Positions 1 to 7,451 are shown, counted from the stretch's first letter. The stretch is DNA of 9,707 nucleotides from an uncultured Oscillospiraceae bacterium (GCA_905200265.1 CAJKJS010000035.1:1-9707); one strand, 5' to 3'. Notes: generated by a model from the sequence alone, not told the origin. Program-made: numbers and translations.

Positions 1-1
1 A

Positions 2-28
2 TTGTGGTATGATTATAAGTGCCATAAT
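2..28 (+). promoter_or_regulatory. Possible extended -10 promoter, distal to glgC
   Basis: CATAAT (23-28) differs from the consensus -10 box at one base and is preceded by TGC, giving an extended -10 (TGn) element. TTGTGG at 2-7 could be a -35 box, but the spacer is only 15 bp; extended -10 promoters can work with a poor -35. Transcription from here would give a leader of about 140 nt before glgC. It could instead belong to sequence upstream of the window. Low confidence, because AT-rich intergenic DNA yields such matches by chance. Confidence 0.3.
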
Positions 29-60
29 TTATTTTGTCGAAAAGGGCCTTTTCATCGGTT

Positions 61-90
61 TTGCCAGAAAAAAAGTGCTCTTTTCATAAA
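61..90 (+). promoter_or_regulatory. Candidate sigma-A promoter of the glgCDA operon
   Basis: TTGCCA (61-66, five of six consensus -35 bases) is followed after 18 bp by CATAAA (85-90, four of six -10 bases). Transcription would start near 97 and leave a leader of about 80 nt before the glgC ATG. This is the better-spaced of two candidates upstream of glgC; the other is an extended -10 at 23-28. No operator for a known regulator was recognised. Confidence 0.35.
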
Positions 91-107
91 TAATGGAAAT
101 GAAATGG

Positions 108-163
108 GGCTGTGCCGTGGCCGGGATTTGTGCGGTGCATGGATGCAGCAGCCAAACCTGCTG
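108..163 (+). promoter_or_regulatory. glgC leader with alternative short hairpins
   Basis: CAGCAG (146-151) and CTGCTG (158-163) form a perfect 6-bp stem with a 6-nt loop that ends exactly where the glgC Shine-Dalgarno GAGGAGGA (163-170) begins. The left arm overlaps CAGCC (149-153), which can instead pair with GGCTG (108-112). The two pairings exclude each other. Whether this regulates anything is unknown; no known riboswitch class was recognised. Confidence 0.2.
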
Positions 164-176
164 AGGAGGAATCTGA

Positions 177-1391
177 ATGCTACCAAAACAAGAAGTTGTT
201 GCCATGCTGCTGGCGGGTGGACAGGGAAGCCGACTGGGCGTTCTAACAAGAAACCAGGCAAAACCGGCTGTACCTTTCGGCGGAAAATACCGCATTATCG
301 ATTTTCCGCTTTCCAACTGTGTGAATTCCGGTATTGAAACCGTGGGCGTACTGACCCAGTACCAGCCCCTGGAACTGAATGAGTATATCGGCAGCGGCCA
401 GCCGTGGGATCTGGACTCCATGAACGCGGGTGTTCATGTGTTGCCTCCCTATCAGCGGGCCCGGGGATCGGACTGGTATAAAGGCACGGCTAACGCCATT
501 TATCAGAACATCCGCTTTATTGACCGGTATAATCCGGACTATGTGGTCATTCTGTCCGGTGACCATATTTACAAAATGGACTACAGCAAAATGGTGGCGT
601 TCCATAAAGAACATGAAGCAGCCTGCACCATCGCTGAACAGGAAGTGCCGCTGGCAGAAGCCTCCCGCTTTGGTATTCTGAATACCAATGAAGACGGTTC
701 CATTTATGAATTTGACGAGAAACCGAAGCACCCGAAGAGTAACAAAGCTTCTATGGGCATTTACGTCTTTACCTGGAGCAAGCTGCGCCAGTACCTGGAA
801 GCAGACGAAGCTGACAAAAAATCGGGTAAAGACTTCGGTCATGATGTACTGCCGGCCATGCTGGCGGCAGGCGAAAAGATGATGGCTTACAATTTCTCCG
901 GTTATTGGAAAGACGTGGGCACCATCGAAAGCCTTTGGGAAGCCAACATGGATCTGCTGGACCCCAAGGTCCCGTTGGAACTGAATGATAACGATTGGCG
1001 CATTTATGCCCGTACCCAGGCTTTGCCGCCGCAGTACATAGCCGCAACGGCCAATGTGCAGAACTCCATTATTTCGGAAGGCTGCAACGTGTATGGTACG
1101 GTCGATTTCAGTGTATTGTCCAGCGATGTATATGTAGCGCCCGATGCCGTGGTACGGGATTCCATCATTATGCCCGGTGCCCGTATTGAGGAAGGCGCCG
1201 TGGTGCAGTATGCCATCGTCGCAACCGATTCGGTGGTAGGCGCTGGTTCTGTCGTAGGGGAACGCCCGGAAAATATGGAAAACAAAGACGATTGGGGCGT
1301 AGCAGTTGTAGGACCCGGCTGCCGGCTGGCTCCTGAAAGCAAAGTAGCACCGAAGGAAATGATCGATGCAGAGGAGGCGGCAAAGAAATGA
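177..1391 (+). CDS. glgC: Glucose-1-phosphate adenylyltransferase, catalytic subunit (GlgC)
   Basis: This enzyme makes ADP-glucose and pyrophosphate from ATP and glucose-1-phosphate, the committed step of bacterial glycogen synthesis in the cytosol. The N-terminal nucleotidyltransferase fold carries LLAGGQGSRL (11-20), PFGGKYRIIDFPLSN (33-47), WYKGTANAIYQN (100-111), SGDHIYKMDY (127-136, catalytic Asp129) and EKP (181-183, Lys182 for glucose-1-phosphate). YWKDVGTIESLWEAN (243-257) follows, and a left-handed beta-helix with hexapeptide-like repeats fills about 290-360. At 404 residues it is close to the family length. The position matching the E. coli fructose-1,6-bisphosphate-binding Lys39 appears to be Asn26, which fits the less FBP-dependent Bacillota enzymes (from memory). 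GAGGAGGA (163-170) sits 6 bases before the ATG. The stop overlaps the glgD start, which indicates translational coupling and a heteromeric GlgC/GlgD enzyme. Confidence 0.95.
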   Translation: MLPKQEVVAMLLAGGQGSRLGVLTRNQAKPAVPFGGKYRIIDFPLSNCVNSGIETVGVLTQYQPLELNEYIGSGQPWDLDSMNAGVHVLPPYQRARGSDWYKGTANAIYQNIRFIDRYNPDYVVILSGDHIYKMDYSKMVAFHKEHEAACTIAEQEVPLAEASRFGILNTNEDGSIYEFDEKPKHPKSNKASMGIYVFTWSKLRQYLEADEADKKSGKDFGHDVLPAMLAAGEKMMAYNFSGYWKDVGTIESLWEANMDLLDPKVPLELNDNDWRIYARTQALPPQYIAATANVQNSIISEGCNVYGTVDFSVLSSDVYVAPDAVVRDSIIMPGARIEEGAVVQYAIVATDSVVGAGSVVGERPENMENKDDWGVAVVGPGCRLAPESKVAPKEMIDAEEAAKK

Positions 1392-2503
1392 GAGGCAACA
1401 ACATTCTTGGCATTTTGTTTGCCAATGTACACGATGAAAAAGTACATGAACTGACCGAAGTACGTACGCTGGCTTCGGCACCGTTTGGCGGCCGGTACCG
1501 CCTGATTGACTTCCCGCTTTCCAATATGGTAAATTCCGGTATTAACAAAGTGGGGGTTATTACCAACAATAACTATCAGTCGCTGCTGGACCATCTGGGG
1601 TCCGGTAAAGCATGGGATCTTTCCCGGAAACGTGAGGGGCTTTATATTCTGCCTCCGTTTGGCACCGAAAACAGCCGGTATGTTAACCGGGTAGAAGCGT
1701 TGTCGGCGATTAGCAATTTTGTTGTGAATTCCCGTGAAGAATACGTGCTGCTGTCCGACTGCGATATCGTATGCAACATCGATTACGGCGATGTTCTCAG
1801 CCAGCATATTAAAAATAACGCGGATATCACAGCAGTGTATAAATCCGGCAAGCTGCCTACCCATGATTCCGACACGGTAACGCTGTCCACGTCGCCGGAA
1901 GGCCGCGTTGTGGAACTGCTGGTGAATCCCACTCAGGAAGGCGAATGCAACTATGGCATGAATATGTACCTGCTGCGCCGGGATTTGCTGTTGCGCCTGG
2001 TTCATGAATGCGTCAGCCGCAATGCGTATGATGTCAACCGTGACATTATGCAGCGGAACCTGAATAACCTGCGTATTTTCGGGTATGAATTTACCGGCTA
2101 TTCGGCCAATATTTGCTCGATCAACAGTTTCTATGAAGCCAATATGGCATTGATGCTGCCCAAAGTACGGGATCAGCTGTTTAACCCCATGCGCCCGATC
2201 TACACCAAAGTGCGTGACGATATGCCCACCCGTTATGGCCTGGGCTCCATTGTCAAAAACTCCCTGGTGGCGGATGGTAGCCTGATTGAGGGCGAAGTGG
2301 AAAACTGCATTATCTTCCGTGGTGTGAAAGTGGCCAAGGGAGCCAAACTGCAAAACTGCATCATCATGCAGGATACGGTCATTGGCGAAAACTGCTGCCT
2401 GAGCTATGTTGTCACAGATAAAGACGTACAAATCCAGAATGACCGCACCCTGATGGGCTTCCAGTCGTATCCCGTGTTTATTGCCAAAGGGAGCGTGGTA
2501 TAA
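1388..2503 (+). CDS. glgD: GlgD, non-catalytic partner of ADP-glucose pyrophosphorylase
   Basis: GlgD is a GlgC paralogue found in Bacillota. In Geobacillus and Ruminococcus it is reported to have little or no activity alone and to raise GlgC activity in a heteromer. The fold is kept (PFGGRYRLIDFPLSN at 32-46, C-terminal beta-helix repeats from about 285). The nucleotide-binding GGxGxRL loop is gone: the corresponding N-terminus reads ILGILFANVHDEKVHELT. The catalytic SGDH is replaced by SDCD (123-126), and EKP and WYKGTA are absent. Length is 371 residues, shorter than GlgC. The ATG overlaps the glgC stop as ATGA, and GAGGAGG (1371-1377) lies 10 bases upstream inside glgC. Both arrangements support coupled, stoichiometric translation. 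The loss of catalytic motifs is normal for GlgD and is not decay, since the frame is intact. Confidence 0.93.
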   Translation: MRGNNILGILFANVHDEKVHELTEVRTLASAPFGGRYRLIDFPLSNMVNSGINKVGVITNNNYQSLLDHLGSGKAWDLSRKREGLYILPPFGTENSRYVNRVEALSAISNFVVNSREEYVLLSDCDIVCNIDYGDVLSQHIKNNADITAVYKSGKLPTHDSDTVTLSTSPEGRVVELLVNPTQEGECNYGMNMYLLRRDLLLRLVHECVSRNAYDVNRDIMQRNLNNLRIFGYEFTGYSANICSINSFYEANMALMLPKVRDQLFNPMRPIYTKVRDDMPTRYGLGSIVKNSLVADGSLIEGEVENCIIFRGVKVAKGAKLQNCIIMQDTVIGENCCLSYVVTDKDVQIQNDRTLMGFQSYPVFIAKGSVV

Positions 2504-2558
2504 CATTCCCTTGGGAGGGATTTGTTCGTAAGGAAAAGGAAAGTAGGTGTGAACATCC

Positions 2559-3983
2559 ATGAGAGTTTTATTCTGCACCAGTGAAGCGCTCCCCTTTGCC
2601 GCTACGGGCGGATTGGGCGATGTGTCCGGTTCGTTGCCCCAGGCGCTGCGTACTCGTCTGATCGGCTGCCGCATTGTTATGCCGCTGTATGACGATATTC
2701 CCCAGGAAATGAAAGACAACATGCAGTTTATTACGTCGCTGTCGGTGCCGGTGGCATGGCGGCGGCAGTACTGCGGTGTTTTCCAGGCAAAGTACAACGG
2801 CGTTATCTACTATTTGCTGGATAACCAGTACTATTTTAAACGCCCTGGCCTATATGGGTACTATGACGATGCGGAACGGTTTGCGTTTTTGTCCCGCGCA
2901 GCGCTGGAAATGCTGCCGTGCGTGGACTTTAAGCCGGACGTCATTCATTGCAATGACTGGCAGACGGCTATGACGCCGGTTTATTACCATTTGTTCTATG
3001 CCCATCAGGAATGGTATAAAGGCATGAAAACCCTGATTACCATTCATAACATTCAGTACCAGGGGAAATATGGCATGGAACTGCTCAGTGACGTGCTCGG
3101 TGTACCGCAAAATCAGGCGCATCTGCTGGAATATGAAGATTGCGTCAATATTTTGAAGGGCGCCATTGAGTGTGCCAACTGGGTATCCACGGTAAGCCCC
3201 ACCTATGCAGAAGAAATCCTCGATCCGTGGTATGCACACCGGCTTGACGGTATCCTGCGCCAGCGTTCGTGGAAATTGTCGGGTATTCTCAACGGCATTG
3301 ATGTGGATAGCTATAACCCCGCTACAGACCCCAATATCTACCAGCATTATTCGGTGGATGATATGAGTGGGAAAGCGGAAAACAAGCGTCGCTTGCAAGA
3401 GCGGCTATACTTGGAGCAGGACCCGGATGTACCCATGATTGGTATGGTAACCCGTATGGTATCCCACAAAGGGTTGGATCTTGTCAAAGAAGCAGCCGAT
3501 GACCTAATGCGCAGCACCAATGTGCAATTTGTGGTATTGGGCAGTGGTGATTGGGAATACGAAAGCTTCTTCAGAGAAATGCAAGACCGCTATCCCGGCC
3601 GGTTCTGTGCTTGTATTGGATATGTGCCGGAACTTTCTCGTAAGATCTATGCGGCTTGCGATATTTTCCTCATGCCCAGCAAGAGCGAACCTTGTGGACT
3701 TTCTCAGATGATTGCACTGCGGTATGGTGCCATTCCGGTGGTGCGTGAAACTGGTGGCCTGAAGGATTCGATTCGGGACAGCGGTGACGGGCAGGGCAAC
3801 GGCTTTACTTTCTATACATACCATGCCGGCGATATGCGTCATGCTATTGACCGTGCGCTGGAAGGGTATGCGAATAAGGAAGGCTGGCACAAACTGATGG
3901 ATCGCGCCATGCGGTGTGACAACAGCTGGGGACGTTCGGCCAACGAATATATTCGCCTTTATAAACAGATTCTGCAAAGTTAA
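2559..3983 (+). CDS. glgA: Glycogen synthase (ADP-glucose dependent, GT5)
   Basis: GlgA transfers glucose from ADP-glucose to the non-reducing end of an alpha-1,4-glucan. The GT5 N-terminal domain starts with ATGGLGDV (15-22), followed by CNDW (131-134), HNIQYQG (163-169, with His163 matching the active-site His) and GILNGIDVDSYNP (242-254). The C-terminal GT-B domain has TRMVSHKGLDLV (298-309; Arg299 and Lys304 for the ADP phosphates) and PSKSEPCGLSQ (373-383, Glu377). At 474 residues it is full length. The lysine of the usual KxGGL signature is Ala15 here. The gene begins 55 bp after glgD with no terminator between, so it is the third gene of the operon. Its ribosome site (AGGTG at 2545-2549, preceded by a purine-rich stretch from 2530) is weaker than those of glgC and glgD, which may lower its expression. 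No branching enzyme gene follows. Confidence 0.95.
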   Translation: MRVLFCTSEALPFAATGGLGDVSGSLPQALRTRLIGCRIVMPLYDDIPQEMKDNMQFITSLSVPVAWRRQYCGVFQAKYNGVIYYLLDNQYYFKRPGLYGYYDDAERFAFLSRAALEMLPCVDFKPDVIHCNDWQTAMTPVYYHLFYAHQEWYKGMKTLITIHNIQYQGKYGMELLSDVLGVPQNQAHLLEYEDCVNILKGAIECANWVSTVSPTYAEEILDPWYAHRLDGILRQRSWKLSGILNGIDVDSYNPATDPNIYQHYSVDDMSGKAENKRRLQERLYLEQDPDVPMIGMVTRMVSHKGLDLVKEAADDLMRSTNVQFVVLGSGDWEYESFFREMQDRYPGRFCACIGYVPELSRKIYAACDIFLMPSKSEPCGLSQMIALRYGAIPVVRETGGLKDSIRDSGDGQGNGFTFYTYHAGDMRHAIDRALEGYANKEGWHKLMDRAMRCDNSWGRSANEYIRLYKQILQS

Positions 3984-3997
3984 ATTTTAGGTAGTCG

Positions 3998-4061
3998 AAA
4001 ACGGATCGCAGTGGGAAGGGCGCTGATACGTGCACTTCCCGCCGGTCCGTTTTTTATTTTT
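3998..4061 (+). terminator. Rho-independent terminator after glgA
   Basis: A long imperfect stem pairs AAAACGGA (3998-4005) with TCCGTTTT (4046-4053) at the base and GGGAAG (4013-4018) with CTTCCC (4035-4040) near the loop. A small internal bulge separates them, and a T-rich tract runs to 4061. It starts 15 bases after the glgA stop and ends 10 bases before the next Shine-Dalgarno, so it separates the glycogen operon from the GH31 gene unless read-through occurs. Confidence 0.85.
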
Positions 4062-4083
4062 CAATAAGTGAAGGAGACACAAC

Positions 4084-6114
4084 ATGAAACACGTATTTTC
4101 GGAACAGGAAGGCTGCCTGATTTGGCAGTACGACAGTGAAACGCTTCGAATCGAGCCGTGGGGGGAAAATAGCCTTCGGCTGCGCGCTTGGTGCCAGGCG
4201 AAATGCCCGGAAGAAAATTGGGCCCTGACAGAACCCGTGCCTAGTGGACTGGGGCATATCGGCTATGAGAAGCGGCGCGGGCACACCGTAGCCGTGATTG
4301 AAAACGGGAAAATTACGGCTAAAGTGACCGAAGGCGGTAAGGTTACCTTTTTTAACGAAAAAGGGCAAGTATTGCTGGAAGAATACGTGCGCTACCGCAA
4401 GGATGTGCGGGAATTTTGCAGTGCGCTAAACCTGTGCGGAAGGGAATTTCAGCCCATTATGGGGGGCGACTACGGGCTGACTGTGCGGTTTGAATCTGAT
4501 CCTCATGAGAAAATCTTTGGAATGGGGCAATACCAGCAGCCATTCTTCAATGTAAAAGGGTGTACGTTGGAACTGGCCCATCGGAATTCCCAGGCCAGTG
4601 TACCATTTTATGTATCCAATTTAGGGTATGGTTTTTTGTGGAATAACCCGGCTATTGGACGGGTCACATTCGGGCTGAACATGACAGAATGGACCGCCGC
4701 CGCCACCCGCGGGGTCGATTACTGGATTACGGCTGGGGATACGCCGGCGATGGTGGAAGAACAGTATGCCAATGTTACCGGTAAAGTTCCTATGATGCCG
4801 GAATATGGGTTGGGATTCTGGCAGTGCAAACTGCGGTACCGTACCCAAGAGGAAGTCTTGTCGGTAGCACGGGAATATAAGCGTCGGGGGCTGCCCATCG
4901 ACGTGATTGTCATCGACTTTTTCCATTGGCGCAAACAGGGGGACTGGAGCTTTGACGAGCGCTTTTTCCCCAACCCCAAAGCGATGGTAGATGAACTGCA
5001 CAGCATGGGGATTGAACTCATGGTATCCATTTGGCCCACCGTGGATGTGACTTGTGATAATTTTGAGGAAATGATGCAAAAAGGCTACTTGGTGCGCTGT
5101 GACCATGGCTTACGGCATACCATGGACTTTATGGGTGACACGGTGTTTTATGATGCCACACATCCGGGTTCCCGGGATTTTGTTTGGCGGCAGGCCAAAA
5201 AGAATTATTATGACCTGGGCATTCGTATTTTCTGGCTGGATGAAGCAGAGCCGGAATATTCGGTCTATGATTATCCCAATTACCGGTATCATTTGGGTCC
5301 CGACTTGCAGGTGGGCAATCTGTACCCGGTGATGTATGCCAAGACCTTTTACGACGGCATGGAACAGGAAGGGCAAAAACAAATTGTCAATCTGGTGCGG
5401 TGCGCCTGGGCCGGCAGTCAAAAGTATGGGGCGCTGGTATGGAGCGGTGACATTGATTCCAGTTTCCGTGCAATGCAAACGCAATTGCGCATTGGTCTTT
5501 CCATGGGAATGGCGGGTATTCCCTGGTGGACCATGGATTGCGGTGGGTTCCATGGCGGTAACCCCGAAAGCGAAGAATTTAGAGAATTGCTGATCCGTTG
5601 GTTCCAGTGGAGCTGTTTCTGTCCGGTTATGCGCCTGCATGGTGACCGCTTGAATCCCGGTAGTCATCAGGGGGCTCTGCCCATTACAGCCATTCCCGAA
5701 GACGGATTGCTGCCCAGCGGTGGTCCGAATGAAGTGTGGAGCTATGGGGAAGCCTGTGGCGAGATTTTGGAACGCTATATGCATTTGCGGGAAAAACTGC
5801 GTCCCATTACCCGGGAAGCCATGCGGCAAGCTCATGAGAAAGGTACGCCGGTTATGCGGCCGCTGTTCTATGAATTCCCCGACGATCCTCAAGCCTGGGA
5901 TGTGGACGACACCTACATGTTTGGTGGTCGTTTGCTGGTGGCCCCGATTTTGGAATTGGGAGCCCGTACCCGCAAACTGTATCTGCCCAAAGGAGCTGTG
6001 TGGCAGTCGCTGTATACCGGAGAAAGAATTCCTGGGGGACAGTGGATTGAAACAGAAGCACCGCTGGAGGAAATTCCGGTATTTTTGCGGGACCCGGAAA
6101 AAATGCACCTGTGA
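4084..6114 (+). CDS. Glycoside hydrolase family 31 alpha-glycosidase (alpha-glucosidase or alpha-xylosidase)
   Basis: GH31 retaining enzymes release alpha-linked glucose or xylose from the non-reducing ends of oligosaccharides. Residues 1 to about 235 form the N-terminal beta-sandwich. The catalytic barrel (about 236-560) has EYGLGFWQCKLRY (240-252), the substrate-pocket region DVIVIDFFHWRKQGDW (273-288), the nucleophile motif WLDEAEPE (384-391, Asp386), WSGDI with likely acid/base Asp456, GIPWWTMDCGGFHGG (478-492) and MRLHGDR (516-522). A C-terminal beta-sandwich with PLFYEFPDDP (593-602) and LLVAPI (617-622) closes the protein. At 676 residues it is shorter than E. coli YicI (772). There is no signal peptide, so it acts in the cytosol on imported substrate. 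WLDxxEPE is a form I associate with alpha-xylosidase-like members rather than the WxDMNE of classical alpha-glucosidases, so substrate is uncertain. AAGGAG (4071-4076) precedes the ATG by 7 bases. An MFS permease gene follows. Confidence 0.9.
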   Translation: MKHVFSEQEGCLIWQYDSETLRIEPWGENSLRLRAWCQAKCPEENWALTEPVPSGLGHIGYEKRRGHTVAVIENGKITAKVTEGGKVTFFNEKGQVLLEEYVRYRKDVREFCSALNLCGREFQPIMGGDYGLTVRFESDPHEKIFGMGQYQQPFFNVKGCTLELAHRNSQASVPFYVSNLGYGFLWNNPAIGRVTFGLNMTEWTAAATRGVDYWITAGDTPAMVEEQYANVTGKVPMMPEYGLGFWQCKLRYRTQEEVLSVAREYKRRGLPIDVIVIDFFHWRKQGDWSFDERFFPNPKAMVDELHSMGIELMVSIWPTVDVTCDNFEEMMQKGYLVRCDHGLRHTMDFMGDTVFYDATHPGSRDFVWRQAKKNYYDLGIRIFWLDEAEPEYSVYDYPNYRYHLGPDLQVGNLYPVMYAKTFYDGMEQEGQKQIVNLVRCAWAGSQKYGALVWSGDIDSSFRAMQTQLRIGLSMGMAGIPWWTMDCGGFHGGNPESEEFRELLIRWFQWSCFCPVMRLHGDRLNPGSHQGALPITAIPEDGLLPSGGPNEVWSYGEACGEILERYMHLREKLRPITREAMRQAHEKGTPVMRPLFYEFPDDPQAWDVDDTYMFGGRLLVAPILELGARTRKLYLPKGAVWQSLYTGERIPGGQWIETEAPLEEIPVFLRDPEKMHL

Positions 6115-6134
6115 GATTCGGTTTAAAAAGCATG

Positions 6135-6163
6135 TTGACAAACGAGCCTTACGACCGTAAAAT
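6135..6163 (+). promoter_or_regulatory. Sigma-A-type promoter of the MFS permease gene
   Basis: TTGACA (6135-6140, perfect -35) is followed after exactly 17 bp by TAAAAT (6158-6163, five of six -10 bases). Transcription would start near 6170, about 29 nt before the permease ATG and just ahead of its Shine-Dalgarno. This is the strongest promoter match in the window. It means the permease can be expressed independently of the GH31 gene. Confidence 0.8.
6149..6160 (+). repeat. Palindrome TTACG-N2-CGTAA overlapping the permease -10 box
   Basis: TTACGACCGTAA is a 5-bp inverted repeat with a 2-bp centre. It lies in the promoter spacer and covers the first three bases of the -10 box. A protein bound here would block RNA polymerase, so it is a reasonable repressor operator; LacI-type operators are often short palindromes of this kind. 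No regulator for it is encoded in the window, and a 10-base match could be chance. Confidence 0.35.
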
Positions 6164-6198
6164 AGAAATGGATTTTTCACAGGAGGAGAGAAGCACCT

Positions 6199-7449
6199 AT
6201 GCACAATTTCCTGTATCGCATGCGGCGCCGGGCCAGAGGATTCCAATGGGATGATGGTGACCACCGGTGGATGTGGTTTTTGGCGGTAAACAGCATGCTG
6301 TACATTTCGTCGGCCGCTTATACGCCATATTTAACCATGTACTATGCCGAAAAAGGCATGACTTCGTTTGAAATTGGCATTTTGGCTGCCATTGGGCCGA
6401 TTATTTCCATTTGCGTGCAGCCTTTGTGGGCCATTTTTAGCGATCGAACCGGCCGCCGGAAGTTGACATTATCCATAGTCATTGCTGGAACAGGCTTAGC
6501 GGTACTTTGCTATCGATTAGGAGATTCTTTCCTATTTTTCTTCCTGATTTCCATGCTGGTGTATTCCTTTTCTACGTCAATTTGTCCGCTGAGTGATGCA
6601 CTAACACTGGAATATGCCAATGAAAAGCACATCAATTTTGCCCGGATTCGTATTGGCGGTACCCTGGGGTATGCGGTCATGGCGCTGGTGATCGGCGGCT
6701 TTTTAAAGCAGGACCCTTCCATTTCCTTTTTGGTGGCAGCCGGTTGCTATGGGGTGATGTTCCTGGTTTCCCTGAAGGTGCCCATTGCGGGTACGTCGGT
6801 CAAACGGGAAAAAAGAAAACGGCAAAAAGGGGAAAAGCGGGAAAAGTCCCGTATTTTCTACGACAATACGTATGTTTTCGTGTTAATCGCGTGCTTTGTC
6901 ATGACAATTGGCTTAAGTTTTAACACGAACTTCATGTCGGTTTATCTGGGCGAATTAGGATACGACCAGAATATGGTGGGCATTGCCAATGCGGTTTCAG
7001 CTCTTTCCGAAGTGCCGATCTTGCTGCTGGCAGGAAAACTGATGCAGAAGTTTACCCCGGTGCAAATTCTGTGTGCTTCGTGCTTTTTCATGGCGTTACG
7101 CCTCGTATTGATGACCGGTGAAACAACCTTCTTCATCATTGCATCGCAGTTGCTGCAGAGTGTGACGTATATGACCATGTACTATAGCTGTGTGATGTTT
7201 ATGAGCCAAAATACCTACCCGGACCGCCGGTCCCAGGGGCAAAGCATTTTTACGATGGTACAGGCTGGGTTTGGCTCCATTTTAGGCAGTTTAGTAGGCG
7301 GCTCTGTAGCGGAAATGCTGGATTTGCAGACAGCTTACCGGGTCATGGCCCTGTTCTTATGTGTCATTGGCTTGGTTGTCGTAGCAGCTTATCGAATTTA
7401 TACCAAAAAACAACGTGCGGCACAGACAATGGTGCCTCCGACTGCGTAA
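6199..7449 (+). CDS. MFS transporter, probable sugar or glycoside permease (12 TM)
   Basis: A 416-residue integral membrane protein of the major facilitator superfamily, resembling the LacY/nucleoside-symporter-like group (MFS_1_like). Twelve hydrophobic helices are visible at roughly 25-48, 56-80, 89-108, 110-130, 152-172, 176-194, 225-247, 258-280, 288-306, 310-335, 350-372 and 381-400. The MFS motif A between helices 2 and 3 is SDRTGRRK (81-88). A very basic cytoplasmic loop (202-217, rich in Lys, Arg and Glu) joins the two six-helix halves. AGGAGGAGAG (6181-6190) precedes the ATG by 8 bases. The gene follows the GH31 gene by 84 bp, has its own promoter, and ends in a terminator. This pairing of a cytosolic GH31 with an MFS-fold permease resembles XylQ/XylP and YicI/YicJ, although those permeases are of the GPH family. 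Substrate import is inferred from context; a drug or other solute transporter is the main alternative. Confidence 0.85.
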   Translation: MHNFLYRMRRRARGFQWDDGDHRWMWFLAVNSMLYISSAAYTPYLTMYYAEKGMTSFEIGILAAIGPIISICVQPLWAIFSDRTGRRKLTLSIVIAGTGLAVLCYRLGDSFLFFFLISMLVYSFSTSICPLSDALTLEYANEKHINFARIRIGGTLGYAVMALVIGGFLKQDPSISFLVAAGCYGVMFLVSLKVPIAGTSVKREKRKRQKGEKREKSRIFYDNTYVFVLIACFVMTIGLSFNTNFMSVYLGELGYDQNMVGIANAVSALSEVPILLLAGKLMQKFTPVQILCASCFFMALRLVLMTGETTFFIIASQLLQSVTYMTMYYSCVMFMSQNTYPDRRSQGQSIFTMVQAGFGSILGSLVGGSVAEMLDLQTAYRVMALFLCVIGLVVVAAYRIYTKKQRAAQTMVPPTA

Positions 7450-7451
7450 GG

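Noticed and set aside
2..337. A + strand open frame overlapping the start of glgC
   Set aside because: It runs through the promoter region into glgC in another frame and gives a Cys/Arg-rich product without a domain or ribosome site.
243..1481. A 412-codon minus-strand open frame opposite glgC
   Set aside because: It is a His/Phe-rich shadow of a clear glgC gene with no recognisable domain, and it runs past the glgC/glgD junction.
1388..2503. glgD considered as a decaying glgC duplicate because catalytic motifs are missing
   Set aside because: The frame is intact, start-stop overlap with glgC is maintained, and loss of these motifs is the known character of GlgD proteins.
2504..2558. Possible hairpin (TCCC/GGGA) between glgD and glgA
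   Set aside because: The arms are only about 4 bp with a too-small loop, and no T tract follows, so it is not a credible terminator.
1004..2797. A 597-codon open frame on the minus strand across glgC, glgD and glgA
   Set aside because: It lies opposite three well-conserved + strand genes, spans their boundaries, resembles no family, and reflects the base composition of the opposite codons.
3990..4010. Possible CcpA catabolite-responsive element near the glgA terminator
   Set aside because: Only the central AAnCG-like part matches; several conserved outer bases fail and the sequence is explained by the terminator stem.
5110..6264. A 384-codon minus-strand open frame opposite the GH31 gene
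   Set aside because: It is antisense to the conserved catalytic domain and covers the permease promoter; its translation has no coherent domain.
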